Assembly (NCBI RefSeq): GCF_034263275.1
Contig: NZ_CP139559.1
Location: forward strand, 5,208,001 to 5,272,000
From: Mucilaginibacter sp. cycad4
GTDB lineage: Bacteria > Bacteroidota > Bacteroidia > Sphingobacteriales > Sphingobacteriaceae
Length of the DNA stretch: 64,000 nucleotides
Direction of reading: 5' to 3'
The translations under genes were made by a program, and so were the position numbers. The stretch's first letter is position 1, and every line of letters begins with the position of its first letter. This document shows, in pieces, positions 15,830 to 24,459 of this stretch. The notes under the pieces were generated by a model, which had not been told where the DNA came from, made no database searches, and was given only the letters and a program-made list of their open reading frames with translations.

Positions 15830-15888
15830 GCATAAGATTTCTCTTTCGCCCCAACACACTTTCCCTCTGCTTGCTCTATCGAAATGAC
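15830..15888. repeat. GTCATTTCGA dispersed repeat, right half
   Basis: ATAAGATTTCTC...TATCGAAATGAC is the reverse-oriented arm of the repeat whose left half is at 14128-14160. The two arms are 1.7 kb apart with the small RNA and the IS110 element between them. Confidence 0.55.
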
Positions 15889-15897
15889 AATTTTTTA

Positions 15898-16836
15898 TTA
15901 AGAGGTTACCTTATTGTGCCCCTTCCTGAACAATGCTGGTGAGGTATCGGTATGCTTTTTAAAATAATTGCTGAAATGGGTAGCTTCTGAAAAGCCCAAA
16001 CGAAAAGCGATCTCTTTAATAGACAGCTTTGAATTTTGCAACAGTGCCTTGGCCTCGGCTATGGTTTTTTCGGCTATCCAGGTGCTGATGGTTTTGCCTG
16101 TTTTTATTTTGATAACGGTACTCAGGTAATTGGGGTGAAGGCTTTGCGCATCGGCATAGTCCTGCACCCGGTAGGCTTGTTCGGCAATTCCGTTACTTAA
16201 ATCGCGGTAATGTTTTTCGAGCAGGCGTTTAAAGTTCTTTACAATTTCCGAGCTCCGGTTACCTTCATATATCGGGTTATAATCCTTCCAGAAATACTCT
16301 TTAAATTTTAGCAGCACCACTACAAACAGGCTGCCGATAATGCGATAGCGATATGGACTATCCGAGTTATACTCTTTCAGGATCTGATGATACAAAACAT
16401 CAAACTCTCCAAAAACTTCAGGCGTAAGTACGCGGGCCGGGAATGTTTCGGCCAGCAGGAACGGGAACTCATCAAAGATATTGGCGTGTACATTTTCCTT
16501 TAAAAACGATTCGCTGAGCGTAAACAGGTACACATCGCCAATGCGTTCCCAATTGAATGATCGAAAATGCCCGGGATTGGTAAAGTAAATGGCTCGGGGC
16601 TGCAGTTTATAATTCTGTTCATCAATGGTGTAATCACCATCCCCATCTTTTATAAAGGCAAAAACAAAAAAGTTAAGCCTGCTCAAGGGTGATTTAAACG
16701 GCACAGGCTGATTAATATCCTTCAGGTTAAAAACCGTAAAATCGGTATGCTTAATCAGTTCAAGCGGCAGACCCAGGTGCTTATACTGATCATAAAGGGT
16801 ATTAAAGATCTGCTTTTCATTATCCTGGTGATGCAT
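15898..16836 (-). CDS. AraC-family transcriptional regulator
   Basis: A 312-residue regulator with an N-terminal cupin-like ligand-binding part (about 40-130) and a C-terminal double helix-turn-helix of the AraC/XylS type (about 220-305; LSIKEIAFRLGFSEATHFSNYFKK is split over helices 6 and 7). It probably activates nearby catabolic or reductase genes. The two SDR genes lie beyond the IS110 element on the same strand, and could have been its targets before the insertion. The inducer is unknown. It is a single gene with an ordinary AT-rich upstream spacer. Confidence 0.93.
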   Translation of the reverse strand: MHHQDNEKQIFNTLYDQYKHLGLPLELIKHTDFTVFNLKDINQPVPFKSPLSRLNFFVFAFIKDGDGDYTIDEQNYKLQPRAIYFTNPGHFRSFNWERIGDVYLFTLSESFLKENVHANIFDEFPFLLAETFPARVLTPEVFGEFDVLYHQILKEYNSDSPYRYRIIGSLFVVVLLKFKEYFWKDYNPIYEGNRSSEIVKNFKRLLEKHYRDLSNGIAEQAYRVQDYADAQSLHPNYLSTVIKIKTGKTISTWIAEKTIAEAKALLQNSKLSIKEIAFRLGFSEATHFSNYFKKHTDTSPALFRKGHNKVTS

Positions 16837-16902
16837 GATGAGAGGTTTGCATCAAAGCTATGAGGGATGGAGGAGATTTGCAAGAACGGGGTGATCAATA
16901 AA

Positions 16903-16937
16903 AAACGGCGTATCAATTACGACACACCGTTTTTTTA
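16903..16937 (-). terminator. Intrinsic terminator after the DUF4097-like gene
   Basis: AAACGGCGT and ACACCGTTTTTTT form a hairpin around TATCAATTACG, with one mismatch. On the minus strand it ends in a T-run. It lies 14 bases past the stop at 16951 and should end the sigma-factor operon. Confidence 0.7.
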
Positions 16938-16950
16938 CGTCTAATATATT

Positions 16951-18408
16951 TTAATCAAAGCTTACACTGCCATAACTTGTACTGATGGTAATGGTTTTAT
17001 CACTGCCGCCTTTGCCTAAATGCCCTTTGTAGGTTTTTGTGGGACTATAGCCACGTTCACCATCGGCAGGGGTTTTGCTGGTGATGTTAACATCATGGCC
17101 GCCGTAGTTAAAGCTCCCATAGTGCACCGTAATATCAAAATCGGCATTCTGGCCGTCGCTTACACCTAACTTTACGCTTGAGTAGGACGAATTAACCGAA
17201 AGGTTTTTCACATTTTTATCAACCTCGCCAATATTTAGCGCACCGCTAAATTTCACGTTGATATTACCTGATGTGGTGATGCGGCCAATTTTTGCTGAAC
17301 CGTAGCTTACATCGGCATTGAGCTTATCGCAATCACCAAGATTAAGGCTGCCATAAGCTACATCCAAATCGCTGCCTGTAAGCGTACCAATGGTTGCACT
17401 GCCATATTTAACCCTGATCTGGCAAGCTGGGTTGCTTAAGGATTTGGCGTTAAGGCTGCCATATGAGTTATTGATATTGAGTTTACCGCTCAGGTCTGGC
17501 AACTCGGTACTGCCGTATTTGTTGGTGATGGTAAGCGGGTTTTTAGCCGGCATATAAACGGTATAATTGATCTCCATTTTACGCACAGAGTTTTTCTTAC
17601 CAAACAAGTTGCCCCAGCTGCCGTTGTCATCATCATTTTGACTGATAGACGTCCTGAACGATACGCCCGAACCATCTTTACTATCTTTGATAGTTACATT
17701 GTCCAGTAGTTTTTGGGCCTTATCTTCATCATTAGCTCCAACCTTGATCTGTACATCAACCTTAACTTCGTTTTTAGCCCAGGTAATTACGGTGATCTTG
17801 CCAAATTTGTTATCAATGTTAATCACATCGTTGCCATCAACATTATAGCTTTTGCTGTAGCTTTTTGTTTTTTCAACTATATCGCCGTTTTGTACCTGCT
17901 TTTCATAGCGCTCGTTACCCTCGTAACTGTAGCTAAAGTTCTGATCAAAGTTTTTAAAACCGAAGTTAATATTAGGGCTAAGCATCTCAAACTTATCGGC
18001 AAACTTCAAGCTATCAAATCCCTTAAACTTCATTTTAAACTTCAGGCTATCAAAGTTTTTAAGCTTCAGACTATCCTTAAACTTAAAAGCAAGCTGTTTG
18101 TTGAACTTCAGCATATTTTGCATTTTAAGATGGATCTGCTTTTGCTGCTGTACCCGCAGGTTGCTCATTTCCTTTTGCAGTTCGCGCATTTTGACATTCA
18201 GCTCCTTCATTTTTTGCTGATACTCCTTGCTGTCGGTTACCGAAGTCCAATTATCCATGTTTAACCCGGCAGCAGGCGGCGTAGGTGGTAATTGGGGTTT
18301 TACCGGCGCAGGCGGGGCCGCAGGACTTACCTGTGCAAAGTTTGCTGTACTTATGGTTAGCAGGACGATAAGCGTAAGCAGGGCCGGACTAAATATTTTT
18401 GGTTTCAT
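16951..18408 (-). CDS. Secreted DUF4097-like beta-solenoid protein
   Basis: A 485-residue protein with a signal peptide (cleavage near TANFAQ), a Pro-rich linker (about 28-47), a Gln/Lys/Met-rich coiled region (60-110), and an odd repeat block at about 110-140 built from KFKDSLKL/FDSLKFK units. The C-terminal 280 residues consist of short beta strands with recurring YGS motifs (NKYGSTEL, NSYGSLN, VKYGSATIG, VSYGSAKIG, VHYGSFNYG), as in DUF4097/DUF2807 adhesin-like folds. It overlaps the anti-sigma gene by 20 bases, so it is the output or partner gene of the sigma/anti-sigma operon. It probably sits in the periplasm or on the outer membrane. The function is unknown. Confidence 0.75.
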   Translation of the reverse strand: MKPKIFSPALLTLIVLLTISTANFAQVSPAAPPAPVKPQLPPTPPAAGLNMDNWTSVTDSKEYQQKMKELNVKMRELQKEMSNLRVQQQKQIHLKMQNMLKFNKQLAFKFKDSLKLKNFDSLKFKMKFKGFDSLKFADKFEMLSPNINFGFKNFDQNFSYSYEGNERYEKQVQNGDIVEKTKSYSKSYNVDGNDVINIDNKFGKITVITWAKNEVKVDVQIKVGANDEDKAQKLLDNVTIKDSKDGSGVSFRTSISQNDDDNGSWGNLFGKKNSVRKMEINYTVYMPAKNPLTITNKYGSTELPDLSGKLNINNSYGSLNAKSLSNPACQIRVKYGSATIGTLTGSDLDVAYGSLNLGDCDKLNADVSYGSAKIGRITTSGNINVKFSGALNIGEVDKNVKNLSVNSSYSSVKLGVSDGQNADFDITVHYGSFNYGGHDVNITSKTPADGERGYSPTKTYKGHLGKGGSDKTITISTSYGSVSFD

Positions 18409-18964
18409 TGTTTTGTTCCTTTTTCATCTGGTTAAACTGTTCAATTACATTTAATTGCTGAGTTAGCACCTCGGTTTGTATTTGCAGGTTCCGGATCATT
18501 GCACGTAAAACACGTTCCTGGTTAGGGCTGGTGGCTAAATCACTGTTTAGTTTTTTATAGGTGGAATCCATCTTAGCTATCTCGGCGCTGAACTCCTTGT
18601 ATAGCTGCGGATCATTTTTAGATGCTGACTTAAGTTCGGTAAGCTTGGTTTCAACAAGCGATGCATAGCGCACCTGCTGTTGTGCGTACTCGGGATTAAT
18701 AGCGGCAAGGTCAACGCCTTTTGTGCCTTTTTGGCTTTGTATATATATGCCGAAGCCTATTCCCATTACGATGATGACCGATGCGGCTACTTTTAGCACG
18801 AAGCCCAGCGAAAAAGTCTTTGCTTCCCGCTTTTTTGGTTGCCCGTGCTCCTGGTCCAAAAAATTGAGCTGCGCCTCAATTTTACCCCACAAATCTGCCG
18901 ATGGTTCTATTTCGTTAAATTCTTCGTTATTGTCGTGCATGAAATCTTCAAATCGCTTGCTCAT
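18389..18964 (-). CDS. Anti-sigma factor-like membrane protein
   Basis: A 191-residue protein with a cytoplasmic N-terminus (MSKRFEDFMHDNNEEF... IEPSADLWGKIEAQL), one transmembrane helix at about 50-72, and a periplasmic helical tail of about 115 residues rich in charged residues and Gln. The 'PSADLWGKIE' segment is common to Bacteroidota anti-sigma factors without the zinc motif. It overlaps the upstream sigma gene by 4 bases (ATGA) and the downstream gene by 20 bases, showing strict co-expression. It probably holds the ECF sigma factor at the membrane. Direct homology to RseA is not evident, so the role rests on context. Confidence 0.8.
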   Translation of the reverse strand: MSKRFEDFMHDNNEEFNEIEPSADLWGKIEAQLNFLDQEHGQPKKREAKTFSLGFVLKVAASVIIVMGIGFGIYIQSQKGTKGVDLAAINPEYAQQQVRYASLVETKLTELKSASKNDPQLYKEFSAEIAKMDSTYKKLNSDLATSPNQERVLRAMIRNLQIQTEVLTQQLNVIEQFNQMKKEQNNETKNI

Positions 18965-19521
18965 GATTCTGTTCCTTTCCTGTTTAAAATTTCAATTAAC
19001 TTTCTTTTGGCTCTCAAAAACTGGGTTCTTGATGTGTTTTCTGATATATTCAATATTTGTCCTATTTCTTCGTGGTCATATCCTTCCAGCAGATATAATG
19101 ACAGTACAATGCGGTACCCATCGGGCAACTGGTTCATGCCTTCTTTTACCCTGGCAACCTGGTATTGCAGGTCTTCATCATCCCAGCTCTCGTCATCGGC
19201 AATATTTTCAAGATAGCCGTCTTCCAGCTCAACAAGTTCCAGCTTGCGTTTGCGAAGCAGGTTGATCGACCGGTTCACAACAATCTGCTTAAGCCAGAGG
19301 CCAAATGTGGTATCCTGCCTAAAGTCCTTCAGCTTGGCAAAGGCATCCACAAAAGCTTCCTGCAGCACATCTTCTGCTTCGGCAATATCGCCCACTATCC
19401 GAAAGGCCACGTTCAGCATAGCTTTCGAATACAAACGGTAAAGCTCATAACAGGCTTTTTTGCTCCCCTGCTTGCACTCAATTACCAGGTTGTAATGTTT
19501 ATCAATATATATTGCTTCCAA
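18961..19521 (-). CDS. ECF RNA polymerase sigma factor
   Basis: A 186-residue sigma-70 family protein with region 2 (ACYELYRLYSKAMLNVAFRI, EAEDVLQEAFVDAFAKL, TTFGLWLKQIVVN) and region 4 (MNQLPDGYRIVLSLYLLEGY, DHEEIGQILNISENTSRT). An acidic linker lies between the two. It directs RNA polymerase to alternative promoters and is likely released when the downstream membrane protein is inactivated. It is the first gene of a three-gene operon with 4- and 20-base overlaps. The inducing stress is not readable. The -10 region recognised is unknown. Confidence 0.95.
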   Translation of the reverse strand: MEAIYIDKHYNLVIECKQGSKKACYELYRLYSKAMLNVAFRIVGDIAEAEDVLQEAFVDAFAKLKDFRQDTTFGLWLKQIVVNRSINLLRKRKLELVELEDGYLENIADDESWDDEDLQYQVARVKEGMNQLPDGYRIVLSLYLLEGYDHEEIGQILNISENTSRTQFLRAKRKLIEILNRKGTES

Positions 19522-19656
19522 ATTCGTGACCGGCTTCAGGTTAATAGACGCAAGGCATTTTGCAACGTTGCACGTATGGGGAAAAATATTTTTTTAATTA
19601 TTGATAATTTTTTTGACGGTTTTAAGTTAGGGGCAGATGTACAGGTTGAACGATGA

Positions 19657-19759
19657 GCAAATTTCAGATGTGCAGATATGTAAATGATCTTGTCTGAACC
19701 TGAATTTGTATTAATGAATTTACAGAATAATTGAATCAATCTGCACATCTGAAATTTGC
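19657..19759. repeat. Dispersed TGTGCAGAT inverted repeat
   Basis: Perfect 21-base arms at 19657-19677 and 19739-19759 (containing AAATTTCAGATGTGCAG) flank 61 bases. Shorter relatives occur at 26396-26428 and 32028-32040. The unit lies in the spacer upstream of the sigma gene and may overlap its promoter. Confidence 0.8.
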
Positions 19760-19792
19760 ACATCTCCACATCATCCCGGCAATTCCTTAATC

Positions 19793-20323
19793 CTAAAAAT
19801 CACGGTTCAGGTACTCATCCACCGTTTTCACCGCATTATCATACCTATCCTGTCCAAGGCCTGATATTACCACATACCGGGCGTTGAGCGCCTGAAGTTC
19901 GTGGTGCCAAACGTTCATGAAATATGCGCGCTTGGTTGGGAAATTACGTAAAGGGTCATCCTGCCAGGGCAGATCGATATCCAGGAGCAAATAAAAATCG
20001 TAAGGATGGCGGGGCAATTCGTCAAGAACCTCCTGCGGGGCACTGCCAAACATTTCCTCGCTCCAGATCTTCACCGTTAAAAAAGTGGTATCACAAATCA
20101 GGATCCCGTTGGCCTGCGGCAACAGCTTTTTTTCAAGCGCCACCTGACCGTGAAACATATTTATCTCGTCCTGCCAGGTACAATCGCCCTTAAGGTTTGC
20201 ACAATACCCGCGCGAATACTCCGGCACAGCTATCGTATTATAATGCGCCGCCAGGTATTCAGACATGGTTGATTTCCCTGTCGATTCGGGGCCTACAACT
20301 GCTATTTTGAGTATTTTGTTCAT
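19793..20323 (-). CDS. NadR-type nucleoside kinase (AAA_28)
   Basis: A 176-residue P-loop protein with Walker A GPESTGKST (11-19). Its sequence resembles the C-terminal ribosylnicotinamide kinase domain of NadR (PEYSRGYC, ICDTTFLTVKIWSEEMFG, DIDLPWQDDPLR). Stand-alone forms are common in Bacteroidota and are thought to phosphorylate nicotinamide riboside in NAD salvage. No adenylyltransferase domain is fused. It is flanked by repeats on both sides and is probably monocistronic. Confidence 0.85.
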   Translation of the reverse strand: MNKILKIAVVGPESTGKSTMSEYLAAHYNTIAVPEYSRGYCANLKGDCTWQDEINMFHGQVALEKKLLPQANGILICDTTFLTVKIWSEEMFGSAPQEVLDELPRHPYDFYLLLDIDLPWQDDPLRNFPTKRAYFMNVWHHELQALNARYVVISGLGQDRYDNAVKTVDEYLNRDF

Positions 20324-20353
20324 AGACTATAAAGGAAAAGCGCCGGAAAGTGC

Positions 20354-20473
20354 GATTCCCTCCCCTGGGAGGGTGTAGGGAGGGGTTTCGCCGACAAACT
20401 TATTCGCTTTAATAACGCAGAAACCCCTCCCTGCACTACGCACACCCAACGCACCCCTCCCGAGGGAGGGAAT
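20354..20473. repeat. CCCTCCC-rich inverted repeat
   Basis: Arms carrying CCCTCCC-CTGGGAGGGT...GGGAGGGG TTTC and GAAACCCCTCCC...CCCTCCCGAGGGAGGG face each other across about 20 bases. The unit is GC-rich against an AT-rich spacer. It is a dispersed intergenic element. Confidence 0.75.
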
Positions 20474-20498
20474 TAAAAAGTCATTCTTTTAATCGGGG

Positions 20499-20575
20499 CG
20501 TTGCCTGCGGCCGGGCTATCCGCTCATACTGCACAGGCATTAACCACATGGCCGGTATCCGCTTCTAACCTAACG
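20499..20575. repeat. CGTTGCCTGCGGCCGGGCTA repeat, copy 1
   Basis: A 77-base unit shares CGTTGCCT-CGGCCGGGCTAT-CGCTCATAC and GGCCGGTA-CCGGCT-CTAAC with 59918-59993. Both copies are intergenic, and this one abuts the 3' end of the M28 gene. It is a dispersed repeat family distinct from the others. Confidence 0.8.
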
Positions 20576-20591
20576 CAAAGGTTGTCTCCCC

Positions 20592-21899
20592 CTACTCCGT
20601 CTTCTTCGGCACCCGCGTCGGCGTATCCTGCCCCGAAACTATGGTACGTGAGCTTAACGCTATCGCGCGGATGGCCGAAGTGATATTATCCACATCCAGC
20701 GAACTAAACTCATCGCCAACAGTATGGTATAGCTTGTCTATATCGATCTGGTCGGTTGAGATAGTGTGGGCCGGTACGCCAACTTCAGCCAGCGACGCGT
20801 TATCACTTCTGTAAAACAGGTCCTGGTCCGGGTATGGGTCCGGGTAAAACTTAAAGGCTGTACCTTCCAGGTTCTTCTGCAATATCTTGCCAAAATCCGA
20901 TCTGTCGAACCCGGTAATAAATGCCGAGTTGGTGCCGAATTTGGAGGCCTTACCTATCATTTCGATGTTGAACATGGCAACTACCTTATCTGCATCTATT
21001 TGTTTAGCAAAATACTGCGACCCATATTCGCCAATCTCTTCGGCAGTAAAGGCTACAAAAATAAGTGTGCGGGCATTGTTATTAAGCTTTTTATAGTATT
21101 TAGCCAGGCTCAACACAGCTGTTGTGCCCGAAGCATCATCATCTGCTCCGTTAGCAATAGTATCAGTTACACCGGGTTTATCGGGTTTGATAATGCCCAA
21201 ATGGTCATAATGGCCCGAAAATACCACATATTCATTGGGCTTGGTTTTACCGGGGATGATACCGGCAACATTAAACAGCGGCAGTTCCTCATTTTTTATA
21301 TCGCAGCTAACATCAAGCGATGTTGTGCCATCAAACTTACCTAACACAAACACCAAAGGCTGTTTTACTTTGCCTTTAAAGTTTGTGCTGCCCGCCCCTA
21401 AATACGACTTAACCCTGCTAAACAGATCTTTAAACTTAGGATCGATCAGCAAAAGCGTTTTTTTGCCGCTTTGCAAGGCTGCCCGGTACTCGGTCCTGAA
21501 ATTTTTATCCGCACCCACGGTAAGTACCTGTACATCTTTATCACTCGCCCATTTAAACGAATCTGTACTGCTGGCAAATATGCTGTCGGCAGCTACAGTT
21601 TTGCCGTTAATGCTCACGGATAAGCTAACAGGAGTTGAACGGACCATCGTAAAGTTCTGACGGTAACCGGTATTGCCTTCCATAGGCTTAAGGCCGGCCT
21701 TTTTATATTCGCTCTCAATAAATTGAGCCGCCTTTTCAATGCCCGGAGTAAAAGTCGCCCGGCCCTGCATATCATCGGCCGATAGGGTTTTGATAATGCG
21801 GGTTACGTCATCTTTACTAATCAGCTTATTAACATCCTGCGCAAAACTGTAAGCCGAAATGCTTAATAATGCCGTTGTTACTATATAAATCTTCTTCAT
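20592..21899 (-). CDS. Secreted M28-family aminopeptidase
   Basis: A 435-residue zinc peptidase with a signal peptide (MKKIYIVTTALLSISAYSFA, cut before QDVN). A PA-like domain sits at about 85-215. The metal site is visible as SGHYDHLG (H230), GADDDASG (D253-D255) and TAEEIGEYGS (E287/E288). M28 enzymes remove N-terminal residues from periplasmic or extracellular peptides. The stop of the upstream M61 peptidase is 2 bases before its start, so the two form a peptide-degrading operon. The C-terminus ends in a short basic tail and shows no type IX sorting domain. Confidence 0.94.
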   Translation of the reverse strand: MKKIYIVTTALLSISAYSFAQDVNKLISKDDVTRIIKTLSADDMQGRATFTPGIEKAAQFIESEYKKAGLKPMEGNTGYRQNFTMVRSTPVSLSVSINGKTVAADSIFASSTDSFKWASDKDVQVLTVGADKNFRTEYRAALQSGKKTLLLIDPKFKDLFSRVKSYLGAGSTNFKGKVKQPLVFVLGKFDGTTSLDVSCDIKNEELPLFNVAGIIPGKTKPNEYVVFSGHYDHLGIIKPDKPGVTDTIANGADDDASGTTAVLSLAKYYKKLNNNARTLIFVAFTAEEIGEYGSQYFAKQIDADKVVAMFNIEMIGKASKFGTNSAFITGFDRSDFGKILQKNLEGTAFKFYPDPYPDQDLFYRSDNASLAEVGVPAHTISTDQIDIDKLYHTVGDEFSSLDVDNITSAIRAIALSSRTIVSGQDTPTRVPKKTE

Positions 21900-21901
21900 A
21901 A

Positions 21902-23779
21902 TTATTTGACTTTTGATTGCAGCCAGTTGTTACGGAAAGTTTCCTGCTCTTTGCTCAATTGCTTGCCTGCCTTTTCAAAGCTTACTACCTCAAAGTTCGG
22001 GTTTTCTTCAAGTGTGATAGTGGTTTCATGGGCGCCGGTTCGGTTTTTGTAGCTTACGGCAACTTTATCGCCCGGCTTTTTATCGGCAATGGCATCGTTA
22101 AACCCTTTCTGGTCTTTTACATCTTTACCATCAACTTTCAGGATTATATCACCGGCATCAAGGCCTGCTTTGTAAACCGGGGTGCCAATGGTTGTGCTCG
22201 AAAGTATGGGCAAGCCTTCTGCATCAGCCGCACGTACCTGACCTGCACGGCCACGGCCAGGTGTAACTGCCAGCGGACCAGCCCAGCCTTTGCCCGGCTG
22301 TACTTTACGCAGCACCAGGCCCGCTTTAGCCAGCAATTCTTCGTAATTGTTTTTGTCGGTTCCGTTGATGTAACGCTTAAAGAAATCTGCCGCAAACTTG
22401 GGATTGTTGGTTACTTTACCTAAATCGCTTTGCAGATCGGGAATGGTATATGGCTTCATCACCTTACCACGGCTAAGCCAAACAGCACGCATGTAATCAT
22501 CAAGCGTCATGTTAAAATCGCTGCGGAGGCGAAGGTCGAGCGCTAACGCGATAGCCCCGCCGTAAGTATAGTAACTGGTAAAATCGTTAACGTTATTGTT
22601 CGGGTCGATAGATACACCGGCATCGGCAAAAACCGAATAGCGGCTCATCTGGGCGGCCGAATATTTGGCAGCAGCAGGTGTATTTAATATTTGATTTACT
22701 AAACCGGCAATGGTTTTGGTATAATCATCAACCGTAACAAAACCCGCGCGGGCAAGTAATAATTCGCCATAATACTGCGTAAAACCTTCGGCAAACCAAA
22801 GCTCACTGCTCATGTTGGCGTGTTCAAAGTTAAAGGGCTCCAATGATTTGGGGCGGATGCGTTTCACATTCCAGCTATGGAAATATTCGTGCGCATAAAC
22901 GCCCATCAGGTAACTTTCATTCCCTTCAACTTTCGGAGCGGGAATAGTTATGGAAGTTGAATTACGGTGCTCCATACCATCGCCGGATACCGCCGGGTTT
23001 ACATCGCTCACAAAAGTATACTCGCCAAAATCATAGGTGGGCAATTCGCCAAATACTGCTTTTTCTTCCAGTACCAGTTTCTGGATCATCTTACCGAAGT
23101 TATCAATCACCGCCTGGTTATCGTCCGAGTGCATGGTCAGGTTTATTTTTTCTTTCTTGCCATCGGTATTGACTACGTCCCAGCTACTAACATTATAATT
23201 AGACAGTTCGGTAGGGCTATCCATCATATATTGCAAATTTGGAGCGCTGTACACATTTGAGCCCTGGTGTTTAAGCTGTGTAGCTACTTTCCAGCCGTAT
23301 TTATCAATGTCGTTAAATTCAAAGGTAAGGGGGCGTTTGTCCTGGCCTACCACCCACATAAACGTAGCGGGCATATTCAGGTGGGCATGACTTGGATCAA
23401 TAGAAGCATAAGTGCCATCGGTCCAGTTGCCAAAAAGAGTGTAGCTTACTTTTACAGCGGCCGGGTGGTCCCCCACTTCGTAAACATCACCTTCAATTTG
23501 GGTTAATGGCAGTTCCTTACCGTCAACATCGGTAGCTTTAACGTTGTAAACATTTTTACCAAACTCATGGGTTGCATAACGGCCGGCAGACGAGCGGCTC
23601 ATCCGCACCCTGAAAGCGCCTGATGGTGCCTGCGGAATGGTCATGCTGATCTCGGCCTCATGATGGGCCGCGTTTGGAAATGATATGGAATAGTAAATGG
23701 CTTTTTGTGGTTCCTGCTGTGCCATAACACTGCATGCAAGTACCGAGGCGGCGGTAAAGAGTAGTAATTTTTTCATCAA
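21902..23779 (-). CDS. M61-family metallopeptidase with PDZ domain
   Basis: A 625-residue exported peptidase with a signal peptide ending near SVMAQ. The gluzincin motif HEYFHSWNVKR (297-307) and third ligand E331 (ELWFAEG) match the glycyl aminopeptidase family. An N-terminal beta domain precedes the catalytic part. A C-terminal PDZ domain (about 500-590; GTPVYKAGLDAGDIILKVDG) probably binds peptide ends. Its start is separated from the truncated HepT gene by 44 bases. It is followed by the M28 gene with a 2-base gap, which suggests joint peptide processing in the periplasm. Confidence 0.94.
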   Translation of the reverse strand: MMKKLLLFTAASVLACSVMAQQEPQKAIYYSISFPNAAHHEAEISMTIPQAPSGAFRVRMSRSSAGRYATHEFGKNVYNVKATDVDGKELPLTQIEGDVYEVGDHPAAVKVSYTLFGNWTDGTYASIDPSHAHLNMPATFMWVVGQDKRPLTFEFNDIDKYGWKVATQLKHQGSNVYSAPNLQYMMDSPTELSNYNVSSWDVVNTDGKKEKINLTMHSDDNQAVIDNFGKMIQKLVLEEKAVFGELPTYDFGEYTFVSDVNPAVSGDGMEHRNSTSITIPAPKVEGNESYLMGVYAHEYFHSWNVKRIRPKSLEPFNFEHANMSSELWFAEGFTQYYGELLLARAGFVTVDDYTKTIAGLVNQILNTPAAAKYSAAQMSRYSVFADAGVSIDPNNNVNDFTSYYTYGGAIALALDLRLRSDFNMTLDDYMRAVWLSRGKVMKPYTIPDLQSDLGKVTNNPKFAADFFKRYINGTDKNNYEELLAKAGLVLRKVQPGKGWAGPLAVTPGRGRAGQVRAADAEGLPILSSTTIGTPVYKAGLDAGDIILKVDGKDVKDQKGFNDAIADKKPGDKVAVSYKNRTGAHETTITLEENPNFEVVSFEKAGKQLSKEQETFRNNWLQSKVK

Positions 23780-23823
23780 CTTAAATTATCTGCGCTGAAA
23801 TTACTATTAAATCGGCAAAAAAA

Positions 23824-24078
23824 TTATATCAATATTATTACTTGATGCCGCATCTCAATGATCTGCTTCCATTCCAAATCCGTAAATAAAGTTTTTGTTT
23901 CAGGAGTAATGTAGTTGGCAGCCTCACCAATTATTTCAATTTGCTTAACGCAGGCAAACCGCATCATTGAATTTGAAAGAAATGTTGTCAAGTCGGTATT
24001 TAAAGTATAAGAATGGATCTCGTCAATTGCTTCTAAAATATGAAGCAATCTTTGGCTATCGCCCATCTTACCTCTCAT
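23824..24078 (-). pseudogene. Truncated HepT/DUF86 HEPN protein
   Basis: An 84-residue open frame that matches the N-terminal two-thirds of HepT toxins (HILEAIDEIHSYTL, FACVKQIEIIGEAANYI). It stops right after WKQIIEMRHQVIILI, where family members continue with the Rx4-6H RNase motif and a final helix. The catalytic His is therefore missing. It overlaps the MntA-like partner by 11 bases, as intact modules do. After the stop there is only 44 bases before the M61 start, so the 3' part has been lost rather than frameshifted. The remnant probably lacks RNase activity. Confidence 0.75.
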
Positions 24079-24361
24079 AAATCAGGATTTTGTCTTTTTC
24101 GATAAATGGCGAAAGGTATTTAGATATAGCTTTTGACGAAACAAGGTCAACCTTCTTATGGAGTCTTTGCTGTATATCATCTTGCATCGATACAAACCCC
24201 AAACCAATATGCTTTGAGTAGTCAAGATCAACCAGGATGTCAACATCGCTTTCATCGCCGGCCTCATTGCGCGAATAGGAACCAAACAGATATGCCTTTA
24301 TTACGGGCTGCCCCGAAAAGTAATCTTTCAGTATTTGTATGTCCTTAGTTGATAACTGCAT
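24068..24361 (-). CDS. MntA-like nucleotidyltransferase (antitoxin of HepT)
   Basis: A 97-residue minimal nucleotidyltransferase with the motif GSYSRNEAGDESDVD (27-41), giving the two metal-binding Asp. In characterised HepT/MntA pairs, MntA adds AMP groups to a Tyr of the HEPN toxin. The start is the ATG at 24361 (MQLSTKD); the longer frame to 24385 adds a short Cys-containing stretch without family support. It looks intact even though its HepT partner is truncated, so the module survives as half a system. Confidence 0.85.
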   Translation of the reverse strand: MQLSTKDIQILKDYFSGQPVIKAYLFGSYSRNEAGDESDVDILVDLDYSKHIGLGFVSMQDDIQQRLHKKVDLVSSKAISKYLSPFIEKDKILIYER

Positions 24362-24459
24362 CGCAATACAAATATAGCTAATCAATTGCTAAAACTACAT
24401 CCTTCAAGCCTCGCTGCTACTTCATTTAAAACCCCTAATCCGGCCCCATTCATTTTATT

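Noticed and set aside
17713-18264. A 183-codon plus-strand frame opposite the DUF4097-like gene
   Set aside because: It is a shadow caused by the Lys/Leu/Phe-rich repeats of the real gene; no start signal, no family resemblance.
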